Origin: a virus
Virus record (IMG/VR): IMGVR_UViG_3300034137_000020
Location: 1 to 26,074 of that record
Length of the DNA stretch: 26,074 nt
Strand: one strand, 5' to 3'
A program made the translations under genes and the position numbers. Below the pieces are notes generated by a model. It was given only the letters and a program-made list of their open reading frames with translations, did not search any database and was not told the DNA's origin. Position 1 is the first letter of the stretch, and each line of letters opens with the position of its first letter. Below are positions 1 to 7,458 of the stretch, one piece after another.

Positions 1-2
1 TT

Positions 3-221
3 ATTGATCAATATCTCGACCTACGTGGATACAAGGTTAATGACACAAACCGCGACCTCGTCGCCCTACGGCTCGAGGCTGTCCCTGGACGTCCTCCCTA
101 TCGGGCGCACCAATTGGTCGAATGGTTAAATGAGCAATACAAGATGGTCAGCCGAGGAGCGACCGACCATTACATAATTGACAGCCCAACCCCGGGCCCC
201 GGGCTCTCAGTCGGGCTATGA
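3..221 (+). CDS. C-terminal part of an unknown protein (5' end outside window)
   Basis: An open frame enters from the left edge and stops at TGA 219-221, giving about 72 residues. The amino-acid mix looks genuinely coding, with well-spread charged residues and a VEWLNEQY segment. The tail is Pro/Gly-rich. I do not recognise a family. It runs against the adjacent leftward phage operon and converges on the tandem terminators near 400-470. It could therefore be a separately transcribed prophage accessory gene or a neighbouring gene of another module. The start and most of the protein are not visible. Confidence 0.5.
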   Translation: MDQYLDLRGYKVNDTNRDLVALRLEAVPGRPPYRAHQLVEWLNEQYKMVSRGATDHYIIDSPTPGPGLSVGL

Positions 222-396
222 AGCTGCCGGGCCAGCCGACCTCAGGCTCAATGTCAGGCCCCGTTGCGCCCCGTTCCGCAAACGATCTAGCTACTCCCGG
301 GTGTCTTTACCCCTGGCTGCGGTCAACATCTAACAAGAAAGTTGGCCGCAACAGCACTCCCAGCTCAGAGCGAAGGGCGTGGTGCAGCCAAAAACG

Positions 397-425
397 AAAA
401 AGCCCCGCACGGTGGCGAGGCTTTT
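397..425. terminator. Rho-independent terminator, bidirectional
   Basis: AAAAGCCCCGC pairs with GCGAGGCTTTT (one mismatch) around a 6-base loop, with T-runs on both strands. It is the second terminator met by leftward transcription from the promoter at 540-512, and it would also stop the rightward gene ending at 221. Confidence 0.7.
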
Positions 426-440
426 GAAACGGTAGAAAGC

Positions 441-472
441 AAAAAGCCCAGCACGGCGGTTGGGCTTTTTTT
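441..472. terminator. Rho-independent terminator, bidirectional
   Basis: AAAAAGCCCA and TGGGCTTTTT form a perfect 10-bp stem around a short loop, followed by T's on the plus strand and flanked by A's that give T's on the minus strand. It lies about 35 bases downstream of the predicted start of the minus-strand promoter at 540-512. Confidence 0.8.
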
Positions 473-511
473 GGTCAGTCCTAAACGCGCAGGAATGACA
501 GGATGGGAGGA

Positions 512-540
512 ATACTGATGGAACGATGGGTCGTTGTCAA
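512..540 (-). promoter_or_regulatory. Strong sigma-70 promoter, candidate late promoter (PR'-like)
   Basis: On the minus strand a perfect -35 TTGACA (540-535) is followed after exactly 17 bases by CAGTAT (517-512). It starts 8 bases past the stop of the last early gene (548) and fires straight into two terminators. This is the lambda PR'-tR' layout, where the late antiterminator gene directly precedes a promoter whose transcript stops early unless Q acts. The hexamers are seen directly; the late function is inferred from position. Confidence 0.6.
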
Positions 541-547
541 CAGGCCA

Positions 548-1246
548 TTACGCCGCCGCTTCCGAAATGATCAGCCCTTCGTTGTCGAGGATCTCCCCTG
601 CATGGCACAGAGCCTCATCGACAATCGCGTCGAGGGCGGCATTGATGTTGCGGCGCCATTCGCGGCGGGTCGATTCAGGGCGGGCGTCCATATCCCAAGT
701 GTTCATGTCGTAGAAGCTCTTCGGCAGCACGATCATGTCAGCCGACCGTGACTCAGCCTTCTTGTTGTTGGCCCGACCCGCAGCGACCGAGGCAGCGACC
801 AGCGCATCACGACGCCAATCAGGCGCATCCACTGGAATGGTGACCGTCACGTTCTTGCTGACAGTGGGATCGATGCCTTTCAGTTTCGGGATCGCCCAGG
901 CCGTCACCGCCTTATAAAGGAACAGCGTCGGCGCCGGAGTGGATATCAGCAACCGCAGCTCGGTGATGGCCTGCACCTTGCGGGCCTTATGCGTGCTGAA
1001 CTTGGCGACCAACGCATTCATGTGGGCCTTTTCAAGGCCGTGATGCAGGCGAGCCGCGAGCCAGCAATCAGCCTGAGTGCGATCAATCGAGCCGCTGGCG
1101 CCGGATCGAAACAGTGAAGACAGATCGCGCTGCTCTTCTTCGTGCGGGCTGTAAAGCTTCTGCCATGCCTGCTTGCTGGTGTTGTCGATTGCCTCGGCGG
1201 CAAGGGCCGAAACGACACCACCCAGTACGCTCGTATAAATGCTCAT
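548..1246 (-). CDS. Unknown protein in antiterminator Q position
   Basis: This 232-residue protein is the last gene of the leftward early operon. ATG at 1246 has an AAGGGGAAG ribosome site and lies 9 bases after the previous stop. It has a short hydrophobic N-terminus (VLGGVVSALAAEAI), a central basic helical part around residues 60-105 with KAHMNALVAKF and THKARKVQAI, and a polar C-terminal part with RREWRRNINAALDAIVDEAL. I cannot place it in a family by motif. Its position, directly upstream of a promoter that runs into terminators, is that of the lambda late antiterminator Q, so late-gene regulation is the best guess. A different phage regulator or structural role is not excluded. Confidence 0.75.
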   Translation of the reverse strand: MSIYTSVLGGVVSALAAEAIDNTSKQAWQKLYSPHEEEQRDLSSLFRSGASGSIDRTQADCWLAARLHHGLEKAHMNALVAKFSTHKARKVQAITELRLLISTPAPTLFLYKAVTAWAIPKLKGIDPTVSKNVTVTIPVDAPDWRRDALVAASVAAGRANNKKAESRSADMIVLPKSFYDMNTWDMDARPESTRREWRRNINAALDAIVDEALCHAGEILDNEGLIISEAAA

Positions 1247-1255
1247 GACTTCCCC

Positions 1256-1567
1256 TTAATCCCCGGTGTAATTCGATCCGCCGGCACCGCGACGGTTGTT
1301 CTGTTCGTATTGCGCTTGTGCACCTGATGCGTGGCCGGTTGAGACCTGATCGCAGGCCGTGGCACGCAGCTTCATATTCAGTTGCAGCACCAGGTCAGCC
1401 AGCGGCAACGCTTCCCCGGTTTCAGCGCAGACCCAGCCCGAGGCATTGCACGCGATGCAGTCCAGGTCGTAGCTGATGCCGCGGGTGAAGCCCTTGCCGC
1501 GACAGTCGAGGCATTCCCGGAGCGGCTTTATTTCCTTGCGGAAGGCTGGGCCATGGTTCTTCTTCAT
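1256..1567 (-). CDS. Small protein with DnaJ-like CxxCxGxG zinc motif
   Basis: A protein of 103 residues. I chose ATG at 1567 because it overlaps the previous stop as ATGA; the frame extends further upstream but only with a TTG. Near residues 18-46 it has CLDCRGKGF followed by CIACNASGWVC, a DnaJ-type pair of CxxC zinc knuckles. Such motifs also occur in phage late antiterminators of the phage 82 Q type and in small phage DNA- or RNA-binding proteins. The C-terminus is Gln/Asn/Gly-rich and looks disordered. It probably acts with its two neighbours in the switch to late expression, but that is inference from location and zinc motif. Confidence 0.75.
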   Translation of the reverse strand: MKKNHGPAFRKEIKPLRECLDCRGKGFTRGISYDLDCIACNASGWVCAETGEALPLADLVLQLNMKLRATACDQVSTGHASGAQAQYEQNNRRGAGGSNYTGD

Positions 1568-1839
1568 GAACGCAAGCCCTTTACCCAGCGGCGGATGCTC
1601 AGCTCGCAGCCACTGCAAAGCCCGATCCCGTTAACCATGCCGAGGTGAGTAGCGCGGCGCTTGCATCCACATTGGCACCGACGGCGAGATGTGGACGGCT
1701 TTGGCTCCATGTAGCGGATGTGCTTATCACTGCTGCCGTACTGACCCCAGCCATCCATGCCGCCGCGCATTGCTGCAGAACGAGCGGCCGGAGACATGAT
1801 GTTCAGATCAGTGGCAGTCGAATCAGGGGCCTTTTCCAT
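1564..1839 (-). CDS. Small Cys-rich phage protein
   Basis: A protein of 91 residues starting at ATG 1839 with GAGG upstream, just after the recombinase stop. The N-terminal half is Ala/Gly/Met-rich and polar. The C-terminal half has CQCGCKRRATHLG and then GLCSGCE, giving five cysteines in two clusters that could bind zinc, followed by a basic SIRRWVKGLR segment. Its stop overlaps the next start. I do not recognise the family. Nucleic-acid binding is plausible from the basic residues next to the Cys clusters. Confidence 0.7.
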   Translation of the reverse strand: MEKAPDSTATDLNIMSPAARSAAMRGGMDGWGQYGSSDKHIRYMEPKPSTSRRRCQCGCKRRATHLGMVNGIGLCSGCELSIRRWVKGLRS

Positions 1840-1844
1840 CGTTT

Positions 1845-3125
1845 TTAAACCTCGCCTATGGTGGTGTTGGCAACTGCGCCAGAGGCCACGTCATCCGTGG
1901 GCTGTAGCTGGTTATCAGAATCTTCGAATCTAAAGCCGGTCAATGTGTGAATCAGGTCGAAGCCCTTCCCGTCTAGATGGGCGTTCCACTTCATCAGGGC
2001 ATCACGCTTGCGGGCCATCACGCCCGACTGGACGTAAACCTTCACGTTGTGGCCCATGGCATGGTTGATCAGCAGCTCACCAATCAGGTGATCGATCCCG
2101 ATGTCTGCCCAGCAGGTGCGAGCCAGTTTGCGCAGGTCATGGCTGGTCCACTCACCCTTCCCCACCCGAGCAAATACCGCACTGGCCCGCCCCTCACTGA
2201 GGCCTTCACCGCCGCGCCCGGGGAACAGGAACTGCCCGTCGTATCCAGCGGCCTGCTGTTTGTCGCGATACCAGATCAGCAACTGCCGCACCTGGTCTGT
2301 CAGTGGCAGATGATGCTCAACGCCAGTCTTGGCGTTTTCACTGGGAATGAACCACTCGCGCTCAGCCAGGCTGATGTGGGACCAGCGGGCCTGCCGGGTT
2401 TCGCCAATGCGCGTCCCGTGGCAAAGCATCATCACGGCCAACATGCCGTCGTGCGGATTTGACTCGATGACGCCAGCCAGATGGTGAAGCAGATCCTCCA
2501 ACTGGGTGCCGCGCAGCTTGGACGCCTTGATGCCGACCTTGGCTGTAGAGAAGTCCTTGAACTTCATGTCCTTCATCGGGTTGGCTGAGATCAGACGCAG
2601 CTTGAATGCCTGCCGGAAGGCCAGCGCAAGCAATTGGAATGCGGATCGAACGTAGTCGATTTCAACGGTTTGCTGCATCGGCCAAATCAGATGGCTGTCC
2701 AGCGTGGCGTTGTCGATGTTGGCCAGAGGCGTTTCACCCAGGCATGGGACGAGGTGGCACCTGAGCATTGACGCGCTGGTGTCCTTGCGCTTTTTCGACA
2801 GGTTGCGGTCGCGTGCATACCGCTCAGCGAACCACCCCAGCAGCTCACCAGTGGTCGCCCACTTGGAAAGCGTCGAGTTTGCGCCGGCAGCAAGGCGCAG
2901 ACGGATAGCCGGAAGCGCTGCTACCACCTGCTTGGCGCTCAGGTCGGGGAAGCTGCCGACGAGATTCCATTTGCCCTTGGCCACCAGGTACCACGATGCA
3001 CGTGCACGGTCCCGGGTGAAACGCAGGTAAAGGCCGCGATTTTCAACGTCGCGCAGATCCCGAACGTCGCCGGCGGCCTGCCGCTTGATTTCTGCGTCGG
3101 TAATTTTCAGGGCTGCAGTGCTCAT
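1845..3125 (-). CDS. Tyrosine recombinase/integrase within the early operon
   Basis: A complete tyrosine recombinase of 426 residues. The start at 3125 is set by an ATGA overlap with the upstream nuclease; an upstream in-frame extension lies wholly inside that nuclease gene. The N-terminal arm-binding-like region is about 1-85 and the core-binding domain about 90-185. The catalytic domain has Arg239 (CHGTRIGE), Lys266, His329-x-x-Arg332 (SHDLRK), His355/His359 and Tyr364, so all active residues are present. It is not next to an attachment site: it lies among replication and recombination genes, while a second integrase sits by the tRNA. It could resolve phage multimers or act on another site, such as the inverted repeat at 12423-12550. 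Its target is unknown. Confidence 0.9.
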   Translation of the reverse strand: MSTAALKITDAEIKRQAAGDVRDLRDVENRGLYLRFTRDRARASWYLVAKGKWNLVGSFPDLSAKQVVAALPAIRLRLAAGANSTLSKWATTGELLGWFAERYARDRNLSKKRKDTSASMLRCHLVPCLGETPLANIDNATLDSHLIWPMQQTVEIDYVRSAFQLLALAFRQAFKLRLISANPMKDMKFKDFSTAKVGIKASKLRGTQLEDLLHHLAGVIESNPHDGMLAVMMLCHGTRIGETRQARWSHISLAEREWFIPSENAKTGVEHHLPLTDQVRQLLIWYRDKQQAAGYDGQFLFPGRGGEGLSEGRASAVFARVGKGEWTSHDLRKLARTCWADIGIDHLIGELLINHAMGHNVKVYVQSGVMARKRDALMKWNAHLDGKGFDLIHTLTGFRFEDSDNQLQPTDDVASGAVANTTIGEV

Positions 3126-3553
3126 GCTGCGGCCCTCGTCTGAGGTTGAAGCAGGTAAGCGCGGATCGCTTCCAGCGCGTCGATGTGCCCACGGCAAACG
3201 ATGGCCAGATAACCCTGCTCGGTGAGTGCGTGGATGTATGCGTCCTGGCTCGCCGACACCGCCGCATCAAACGGCGGCGTGGCCTTGAACTCGATGTACA
3301 GGCCGAAATACCCACCGCGGGCCATCGGCAGCACCAGGTCAGGAACGCCCGCCTTCACGCCCTGCTCTTTCAGCTTTAGCGCGACCGACTTGTGCCGATG
3401 CCCGCCGTTCGGAACGTGGTAGATCAATTTGGCAGCGGCCGGATAGCGCAGGCTGATTTCCTTCATGAGCGCGGCCTGCTCCAAGCCTTCACGATCGATG
3501 GCCTTGGCACGCTTCGGCTTGACCTTGAAAAGCGTCATCACTGCAGTCTTCAT
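3122..3553 (-). CDS. VRR-NUC domain nuclease
   Basis: This 143-residue protein matches the VRR-NUC fold of the PD-(D/E)xK nuclease superfamily. Visible marks are an early E...Q segment (REGLEQAALMKEI), HVPNGG, GVPDLVLP (the catalytic Asp), YIEFKA (Glu-x-Lys) and SQDAYIHALTEQGYLAIV. Phage members are stand-alone nucleases thought to process branched DNA, in the place of the recombination genes of lambda ninR. ATG at 3553 overlaps the previous stop (ATGA), and its own stop overlaps the recombinase start in the same way. The motifs are complete, so it is probably active. Confidence 0.9.
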   Translation of the reverse strand: MKTAVMTLFKVKPKRAKAIDREGLEQAALMKEISLRYPAAAKLIYHVPNGGHRHKSVALKLKEQGVKAGVPDLVLPMARGGYFGLYIEFKATPPFDAAVSASQDAYIHALTEQGYLAIVCRGHIDALEAIRAYLLQPQTRAAA

Positions 3554-3798
3554 TTCGCGGACCTTGCATCAAGCTGTAGCTGAACCTTCCGCGCGGTTTC
3601 GGCAGACATGACCATCGCCCCGCCAAACATAAATACCGTCTCGCAAGCGACTTCCTTCGAGTGCTTGCGATATTGGCTGGCTGGAAACCTCTTCCGGCGG
3701 CACCACTTACGCTGAGTCACCCATGAAATAGTTTTGGTTTTCGGAAGGTGCTCGCAAATGCGGATCGGGATGCCGCCGAACATCATTGGTGAATTCAT
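3550..3798 (-). CDS. Small basic protein of unknown function
   Basis: An 82-residue protein whose ATG at 3798 shares its A with the previous stop (TGATG). Residues about 15-45 are strongly basic (KTKTISWVTQRKWCRRKRF), suggesting nucleic-acid contact. The rest includes two short hydrophobic stretches and a polar C-terminus. Tight coupling to the YbcO-like and VRR-NUC genes suggests a helper in phage DNA metabolism. No family recognised. Confidence 0.65.
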   Translation of the reverse strand: MNSPMMFGGIPIRICEHLPKTKTISWVTQRKWCRRKRFPASQYRKHSKEVACETVFMFGGAMVMSAETARKVQLQLDARSAK

Positions 3799-4103
3799 CA
3801 CAAGGCCACCTTCCCTTCACGGATCAGGATGTCCTGAGTGCGCATGACGCCCTCGGCGAAGTAGAGACGCACCTCTTCTGGGCTCAACACGGCCGGGGCG
3901 CGCAAACGACCGTCCGCAATGTCATGGCAGTACGCGCATGCCCAGGCCGCCTGCAGGTCGTTGGGCTTGATACCCATGCCGCAAGTCCCGGCAAGCCGGC
4001 AATGGGCGAGCACGGTGGTGGACGATTCGGTGGAGCAGCCCGGGTAACGAACCTGACATTCGCGGTCGCGTGCGGCTTTCGTGAGTGTGGTCTGCTTACC
4101 CAT
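3798..4103 (-). CDS. DUF1364/YbcO-like putative HNH-type nuclease
   Basis: A 101-residue protein. The start at 4103 shares a base with the dnaB-like stop (TGATG). The pattern CQVRYPGC ... LAHCRLAGTCGMGIKPNDLQAAWACAYCHD is typical of the DUF1364 family. This family includes E. coli prophage protein YbcO, judged a putative HNH-fold endonuclease with bound metal. The His and Cys residues expected for the metal site are present. Members sit in the recombination/NinR-like block of lambdoid phages, as here. Confidence 0.85.
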   Translation of the reverse strand: MGKQTTLTKAARDRECQVRYPGCSTESSTTVLAHCRLAGTCGMGIKPNDLQAAWACAYCHDIADGRLRAPAVLSPEEVRLYFAEGVMRTQDILIREGKVAL

Positions 4104-5473
4104 CAAAACCTTTCCTTATGGCTGTACCGATCAGCCAGGCTGGCGACCTTTGCGGGCTTCTCAGCAGGAACCCAGCCACCGGCAAGCTGCTCGAACCGGC
4201 TGTACTGACCGAGGAACGCGGTTCGGACGGTGCCTGTTTCAATATCGCGGCCTTTGCCGATGATGATTTCGGCAATGCCCTTGGCGTCGCTGTTTTCGTG
4301 ATAAACCTCGTCGCGGTACACGAAAAGGATGATGTCAGCATCCTGCTCGATTGCTCCCGATTCGCGCAGGTCCGAACACAGCGGGCGCTTGTTCGGGCGC
4401 TCTTCACATTTGCGGGACAGCTGGCTGAGCAGGATCACCGGCACGCCCAGTTCACGAGCCATCAGCTTCGCGCTACGAGTCATGTGGCTGACTTCTTGTT
4501 CGCGGCTGAACGCCCGGGAATCTGACTCCATCAGTTGCAGGTAGTCGATGACTATCAGGTCCAGCCCGTAACGGCGCTTGTGGCGGCGGGCGGCCGACCG
4601 GATCCGGTTGATGGTCATGGATGCGCGGTCGGATATGTACAGATTGGCGTGCTTGATCTTTCCAGCAGCGGACATCAGCTCGGCGCCATGGGTGTTCGGG
4701 GCCTTGCCGCTCTTGATCAATTGCAGCGGCACGCGCCCTTCTGAGGCCATAAGCCGATCCATCAAACCAGTCTTGTGCATCTCAAGGCTGAAGATCATCA
4801 CGCTCTTTTTCTCGCGGATGCAGGCATGGGACGCAATGTTCATTGCCAGCGTCGTTTTGCCCATGGCGGGCCGCCCGGCAATGATGATTAGCTGCTCTGG
4901 CTTGAGGCCTTGCAGTTTCGCGTCGAGGTCTTCAATGCCGGTGGACAAGCCGTCGATGCCCTCGCCCCGATCAGCCCGGGCCTGTAACACCTCGATGTAG
5001 TCATCCAGGATGTCTTCGGCCTTCACGACTTCGGCTGTGGCCGACTTGCTGTCGATGGCCAAGGCTTCGGTTTGAATTGCGGCAACCTTGTCCGACGTGG
5101 GCTGCGTGCCGTGAGCAATCTCGTTGATCACAACACTCAGCTGGACCATTGCGCGATCGAGGCTGCGCTCCCGAACCGTGGCGGCGTAGGAGTCAGCATT
5201 CGCAACGCTCGGGGTGTTGTGGGCAATCTCTGCCGCGTAGGAGATTGCGCTCACGCCGTCCGACAGCTCGCCCAGATACGAACCCACAGTCACCGCGTCG
5301 ACCGCTTGGTTTTCACTGTGAAGCGCGAGAATTCCCCGGTAGATATCGGCGTTGTCCGCGAAATAGAAATCCTCGACAGCCAGGTCAGCGCTGAGCAGGT
5401 CAATCAACTCCGGGCGCAACAGCATGGCACCCAGAACGCTGTGTTCGGCTTCGAGACTGTAGGGATCACGCAT
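4103..5473 (-). CDS. dnaB: Replicative DNA helicase, DnaB family
   Basis: A 456-residue DnaB-type helicase. The N-terminal domain (residues about 1-105) starts PYSLEAEHSVLGAMLL. The RecA-like motor has Walker A GRPAMGKTT at 200-208, a Walker B strand IVIDYLQLM, the LSQLSRKCEERP segment and the arginine-finger region GSGAIEQDAD-like (here ESGAIEQDADII). Length and motif order match full host-type helicases, so the phage carries its own enzyme rather than a lambda P-type loader. ATG at 5473 overlaps the end of the O-like gene by 8 bases, which couples initiator and helicase. Confidence 0.95.
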   Translation of the reverse strand: MRDPYSLEAEHSVLGAMLLRPELIDLLSADLAVEDFYFADNADIYRGILALHSENQAVDAVTVGSYLGELSDGVSAISYAAEIAHNTPSVANADSYAATVRERSLDRAMVQLSVVINEIAHGTQPTSDKVAAIQTEALAIDSKSATAEVVKAEDILDDYIEVLQARADRGEGIDGLSTGIEDLDAKLQGLKPEQLIIIAGRPAMGKTTLAMNIASHACIREKKSVMIFSLEMHKTGLMDRLMASEGRVPLQLIKSGKAPNTHGAELMSAAGKIKHANLYISDRASMTINRIRSAARRHKRRYGLDLIVIDYLQLMESDSRAFSREQEVSHMTRSAKLMARELGVPVILLSQLSRKCEERPNKRPLCSDLRESGAIEQDADIILFVYRDEVYHENSDAKGIAEIIIGKGRDIETGTVRTAFLGQYSRFEQLAGGWVPAEKPAKVASLADRYSHKERF

Positions 5474-6164
5474 TGTAATTGCCCTCGACGACCTTCACGA
5501 AGTTGCTCGGGGCAATCAACCAATCGAAGCTGCAACGGAAAGGACTATCGGTAACCCTGCCCATCAGGAAGTCGCTGGAGCGGACCAAGGCGAAGTACTC
5601 CGCCCAAAACTGAATGTCCTGGTGCACGACGCTGTCGTTCCAGCGAGCGTTGATTTTGGCAATGCGGTCCTTGGTCAGCATCACAACCCGGGGAAACTCC
5701 GGAATGGTCGCGTTGAACAAATCAACGATTGCCTGGACCGGGCACTTCGCCTTCGAAACTTTCGATGGTTGCTCATCGTCGACAAGAGGTGACGGTTCAC
5801 TTGATGGTTCTATTACGGTTCTGGGTGCAGCTGCTGCGGGGGTTTCTGTCGTGAGCTGCGGGGGTGACGGTGCATCTGGCGCGGGGTGCGGCTCTTGCGG
5901 GGGTGCATATGCTGCCGGGGTGAGCGTGTACATGGTCGAACGCCCCATACGCTCACGAACTGACAACAGGCCGACAGTTCCAAGCCATTTGATAGCCGTT
6001 TGAACGGTGCGCTCAGCCAGGCAAGTGCGCTGCGAGATCCGGGCAACCGATGGCCAGCACACACCCTCATCGTTTGCGTTGTCAGCCAGGGATATCAGGA
6101 CGGCCTTTTGCGGGCCGCTCATGCCCTGCAGAGGCCAGCAGGCGCTCATGATGATGGTGCTCAC
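5466..6164 (-). CDS. Phage replication initiator, lambda O-like (helix-turn-helix)
   Basis: A 232-residue protein. Residues about 10-80 form a winged-helix of the type found in phage O/DnaD-like replication proteins (LISLADNANDEGVCWPSVARISQRTCLAERTVQTAIKWL ... GLLSVRERMG). Residues 85-145 are a Pro/Ala-rich linker, and the C-terminal domain (about 145-232) would contact helicase or origin. It lies directly upstream of dnaB with overlapping ends, as O does with P. The origin is often inside this gene; I found no clear iteron set by eye. The Pro-rich linker is a usual place for such repeats. Confidence 0.85.
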   Translation of the reverse strand: MSTIIMSACWPLQGMSGPQKAVLISLADNANDEGVCWPSVARISQRTCLAERTVQTAIKWLGTVGLLSVRERMGRSTMYTLTPAAYAPPQEPHPAPDAPSPPQLTTETPAAAAPRTVIEPSSEPSPLVDDEQPSKVSKAKCPVQAIVDLFNATIPEFPRVVMLTKDRIAKINARWNDSVVHQDIQFWAEYFALVRSSDFLMGRVTDSPFRCSFDWLIAPSNFVKVVEGNYNA

Positions 6165-6898
6165 TCTTCACCGCCTTGCAGATTGTGTTGCGCCCACAGT
6201 CCGGCAATCCAACTGACGCCTTTCGGGGTGAACTTGTTTTGGTTGAAGTTGTGGCCGCTGTCGCTCATACCTGCCTTGACGCTGAAACGACCGGCGTCAA
6301 TGTGCGGTTGCCGGGCCTGCAGCTCACCGCCGAGGCGATACATGATTTTTTCGGCGATGAGCCAGTCGCGGAATCGTGATTCGTTTGCGCCCAACAGCTT
6401 GGCCGTCTGCCGAAATCCTTTGAGCCCCGTGGAATCGACATACCGGTCAACGAATTCGATCTTCGGCGCAGCAGCTTCAAGGGCTTTTGCAGCTGCCTGG
6501 CTTATCTCAAACTGTTCGGCCCATGCGCGGGCTGCCGCCGCAGGATTTGAGAAGTCAGGGAGAGACATACCCTGCTGCGCTTCCAGATCCTGCCAGCGGT
6601 CAACCAATGCAGCAGTGAATTCGGGGCTGATCTGGGCAACGATGATGTAGGTGTCGCGCTTGCATATCTGGTATTCAGCGACTGTCTGACCAAGGTGATT
6701 TCTAACATCCGCCAACGGCGGAAGTTGAATAACGCCCCGCTCCGCAAGTCTGAGAATTGACCGTTTGACGTCGTCATGCCGAGAGCTGAGCAGCTCGGCA
6801 ATTTCGCGAGATGACATAGCCTGACGCATCATGCCTCCCGTTTTTATCAAAACTGACGAATCAGGTGCCCTATTGCTCTGGGTGGTTGTGGTGTGCAT
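6161..6898 (-). CDS. Rha-type regulator / KilAC-domain antirepressor
   Basis: A protein of 245 residues from ATG 6898, which has GAGG 6-7 bases upstream; an in-frame GTG at 6910 is less likely. The N-terminal part has the Rha pattern SSREIAELLSSRHDDVKRSILRLAERG ... YQICKRDTYIIVAQISPEFTAALVDRWQDLE. The C-terminal part has the phage antirepressor KilAC pattern (TGLKGFRQTAKLLGANESRFRDWLIAEKIMYR ... KFTPKGVSWI). Such fusions are antirepressors or early regulators. Its stop overlaps the O-like start. It may help inactivate the S24-type repressor encoded across the divergent promoter. Confidence 0.9.
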   Translation of the reverse strand: MHTTTTQSNRAPDSSVLIKTGGMMRQAMSSREIAELLSSRHDDVKRSILRLAERGVIQLPPLADVRNHLGQTVAEYQICKRDTYIIVAQISPEFTAALVDRWQDLEAQQGMSLPDFSNPAAAARAWAEQFEISQAAAKALEAAAPKIEFVDRYVDSTGLKGFRQTAKLLGANESRFRDWLIAEKIMYRLGGELQARQPHIDAGRFSVKAGMSDSGHNFNQNKFTPKGVSWIAGLWAQHNLQGGEE

Positions 6899-6913
6899 AA
6901 TCGACCTCACAAA

Positions 6914-6952
6914 GTGTTGTTAAAGAAGCCGGGTCACTACCCCGGCTTTTTT
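6914..6952 (-). promoter_or_regulatory. Hairpin plus boxA-like motif (candidate nut site, early leftward operon)
   Basis: Read leftward, a perfect 8-bp stem (AAGCCGGG with CCCGGCTT, 6926-6948) is followed directly by CTTCTTTAACA, 9 of 11 matches to the boxA GCTCTTTAACA. It sits just before the antirepressor gene. The same order of hairpin then boxA is found at 10342-10370 in the other early operon. On the plus strand the same hairpin ends in six T's and could terminate rightward transcription, so its role is ambiguous. Confidence 0.4.
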
Positions 6953-7038
6953 GTGCCTGAAATTCAGGCGCTGTAGGTGTCCAGCGCTTCCGTGGTAGCT
7001 TTTTGCTTCCACACGAAAAGGCCTCGGAGGCCGGACAT

Positions 7039-7458
7039 ATGAGTAACCTTGACTACGCCGGGGAATGGGCAAAAAAACTCAACGAAGAGTTGCAGGCTTA
7101 TGGCTACGAAATCGGGGATCCCGTTAGCCGACAAGTTCAGCAAGAGGCACTTCTTAGGGCTTTGCCCGGATATCTTTTGCTCTGCTTCTGCGAGGAGCAA
7201 AGGGAACTGCGCGGAACTCGATGGGAGCCGCTTAATGGCATCAAACCCGCGCAATTGTTTGTTATTCAAAAGCATCATTGGCTCCCTGATCGGGCGTTTT
7301 CTCTGACGCACGAGCAACTTCAACTGGTGCTACATGACGAACTTCGTTCGCTTGCGCTGCCGAGTCGGGCATATCAGCCTGTTCAAAGCGATATCGCTCA
7401 CTTGGGCTTGGCGGGCATGAAGCTGACTCAGAAGCCTGACTCGGTAGAGAGGACGTGA
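7039..7458 (+). CDS. Unknown protein encoded against the early operon
   Basis: A plus-strand gene of 139 residues inside the leftward operon. I chose ATG 7039 because GGAGG lies 9 bases upstream. The sequence looks coding: NLDYAGEWAKKLNEELQAYGYEIGDP, a hydrophobic LPGYLLLCFCEEQ, and IQKHHWLPDRAFSLTHEQLQLVLHDEL. The last 197 bases overlap the 3' end of the minus-strand gene 7262-7771, so one C-terminus is probably a by-product. Rightward hairpin-plus-T sequences flank it (6926-6952 and 7803-7828), which suggests an independent transcription unit. Family not recognised. Confidence 0.6.
   Translation: MSNLDYAGEWAKKLNEELQAYGYEIGDPVSRQVQQEALLRALPGYLLLCFCEEQRELRGTRWEPLNGIKPAQLFVIQKHHWLPDRAFSLTHEQLQLVLHDELRSLALPSRAYQPVQSDIAHLGLAGMKLTQKPDSVERT

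Larger units (their letters stand above)
222..547. other. Non-coding stretch: late promoter and terminator region
   Basis: These 326 bases hold no convincing gene. The only sizeable open frame (218-427) runs through a terminator hairpin and has shadow-like composition. The stretch contains two hairpins with T-runs (397-425 and 441-472) and, on the minus strand, a promoter at 540-512. Between 222 and 396 I see only GC-rich sequence with no clear feature. Confidence 0.6.

Noticed and set aside
218-427. Open frame of 69 codons after the first partial gene
   Set aside because: It runs through a terminator hairpin, has no ribosome site and its composition is like a shadow frame.
1-547. Left attachment site (copy of the tRNA-Pro 3' end)
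   Set aside because: No match to the tRNA 3' half is visible here, and virion genes are missing, so the left prophage end lies outside the window.
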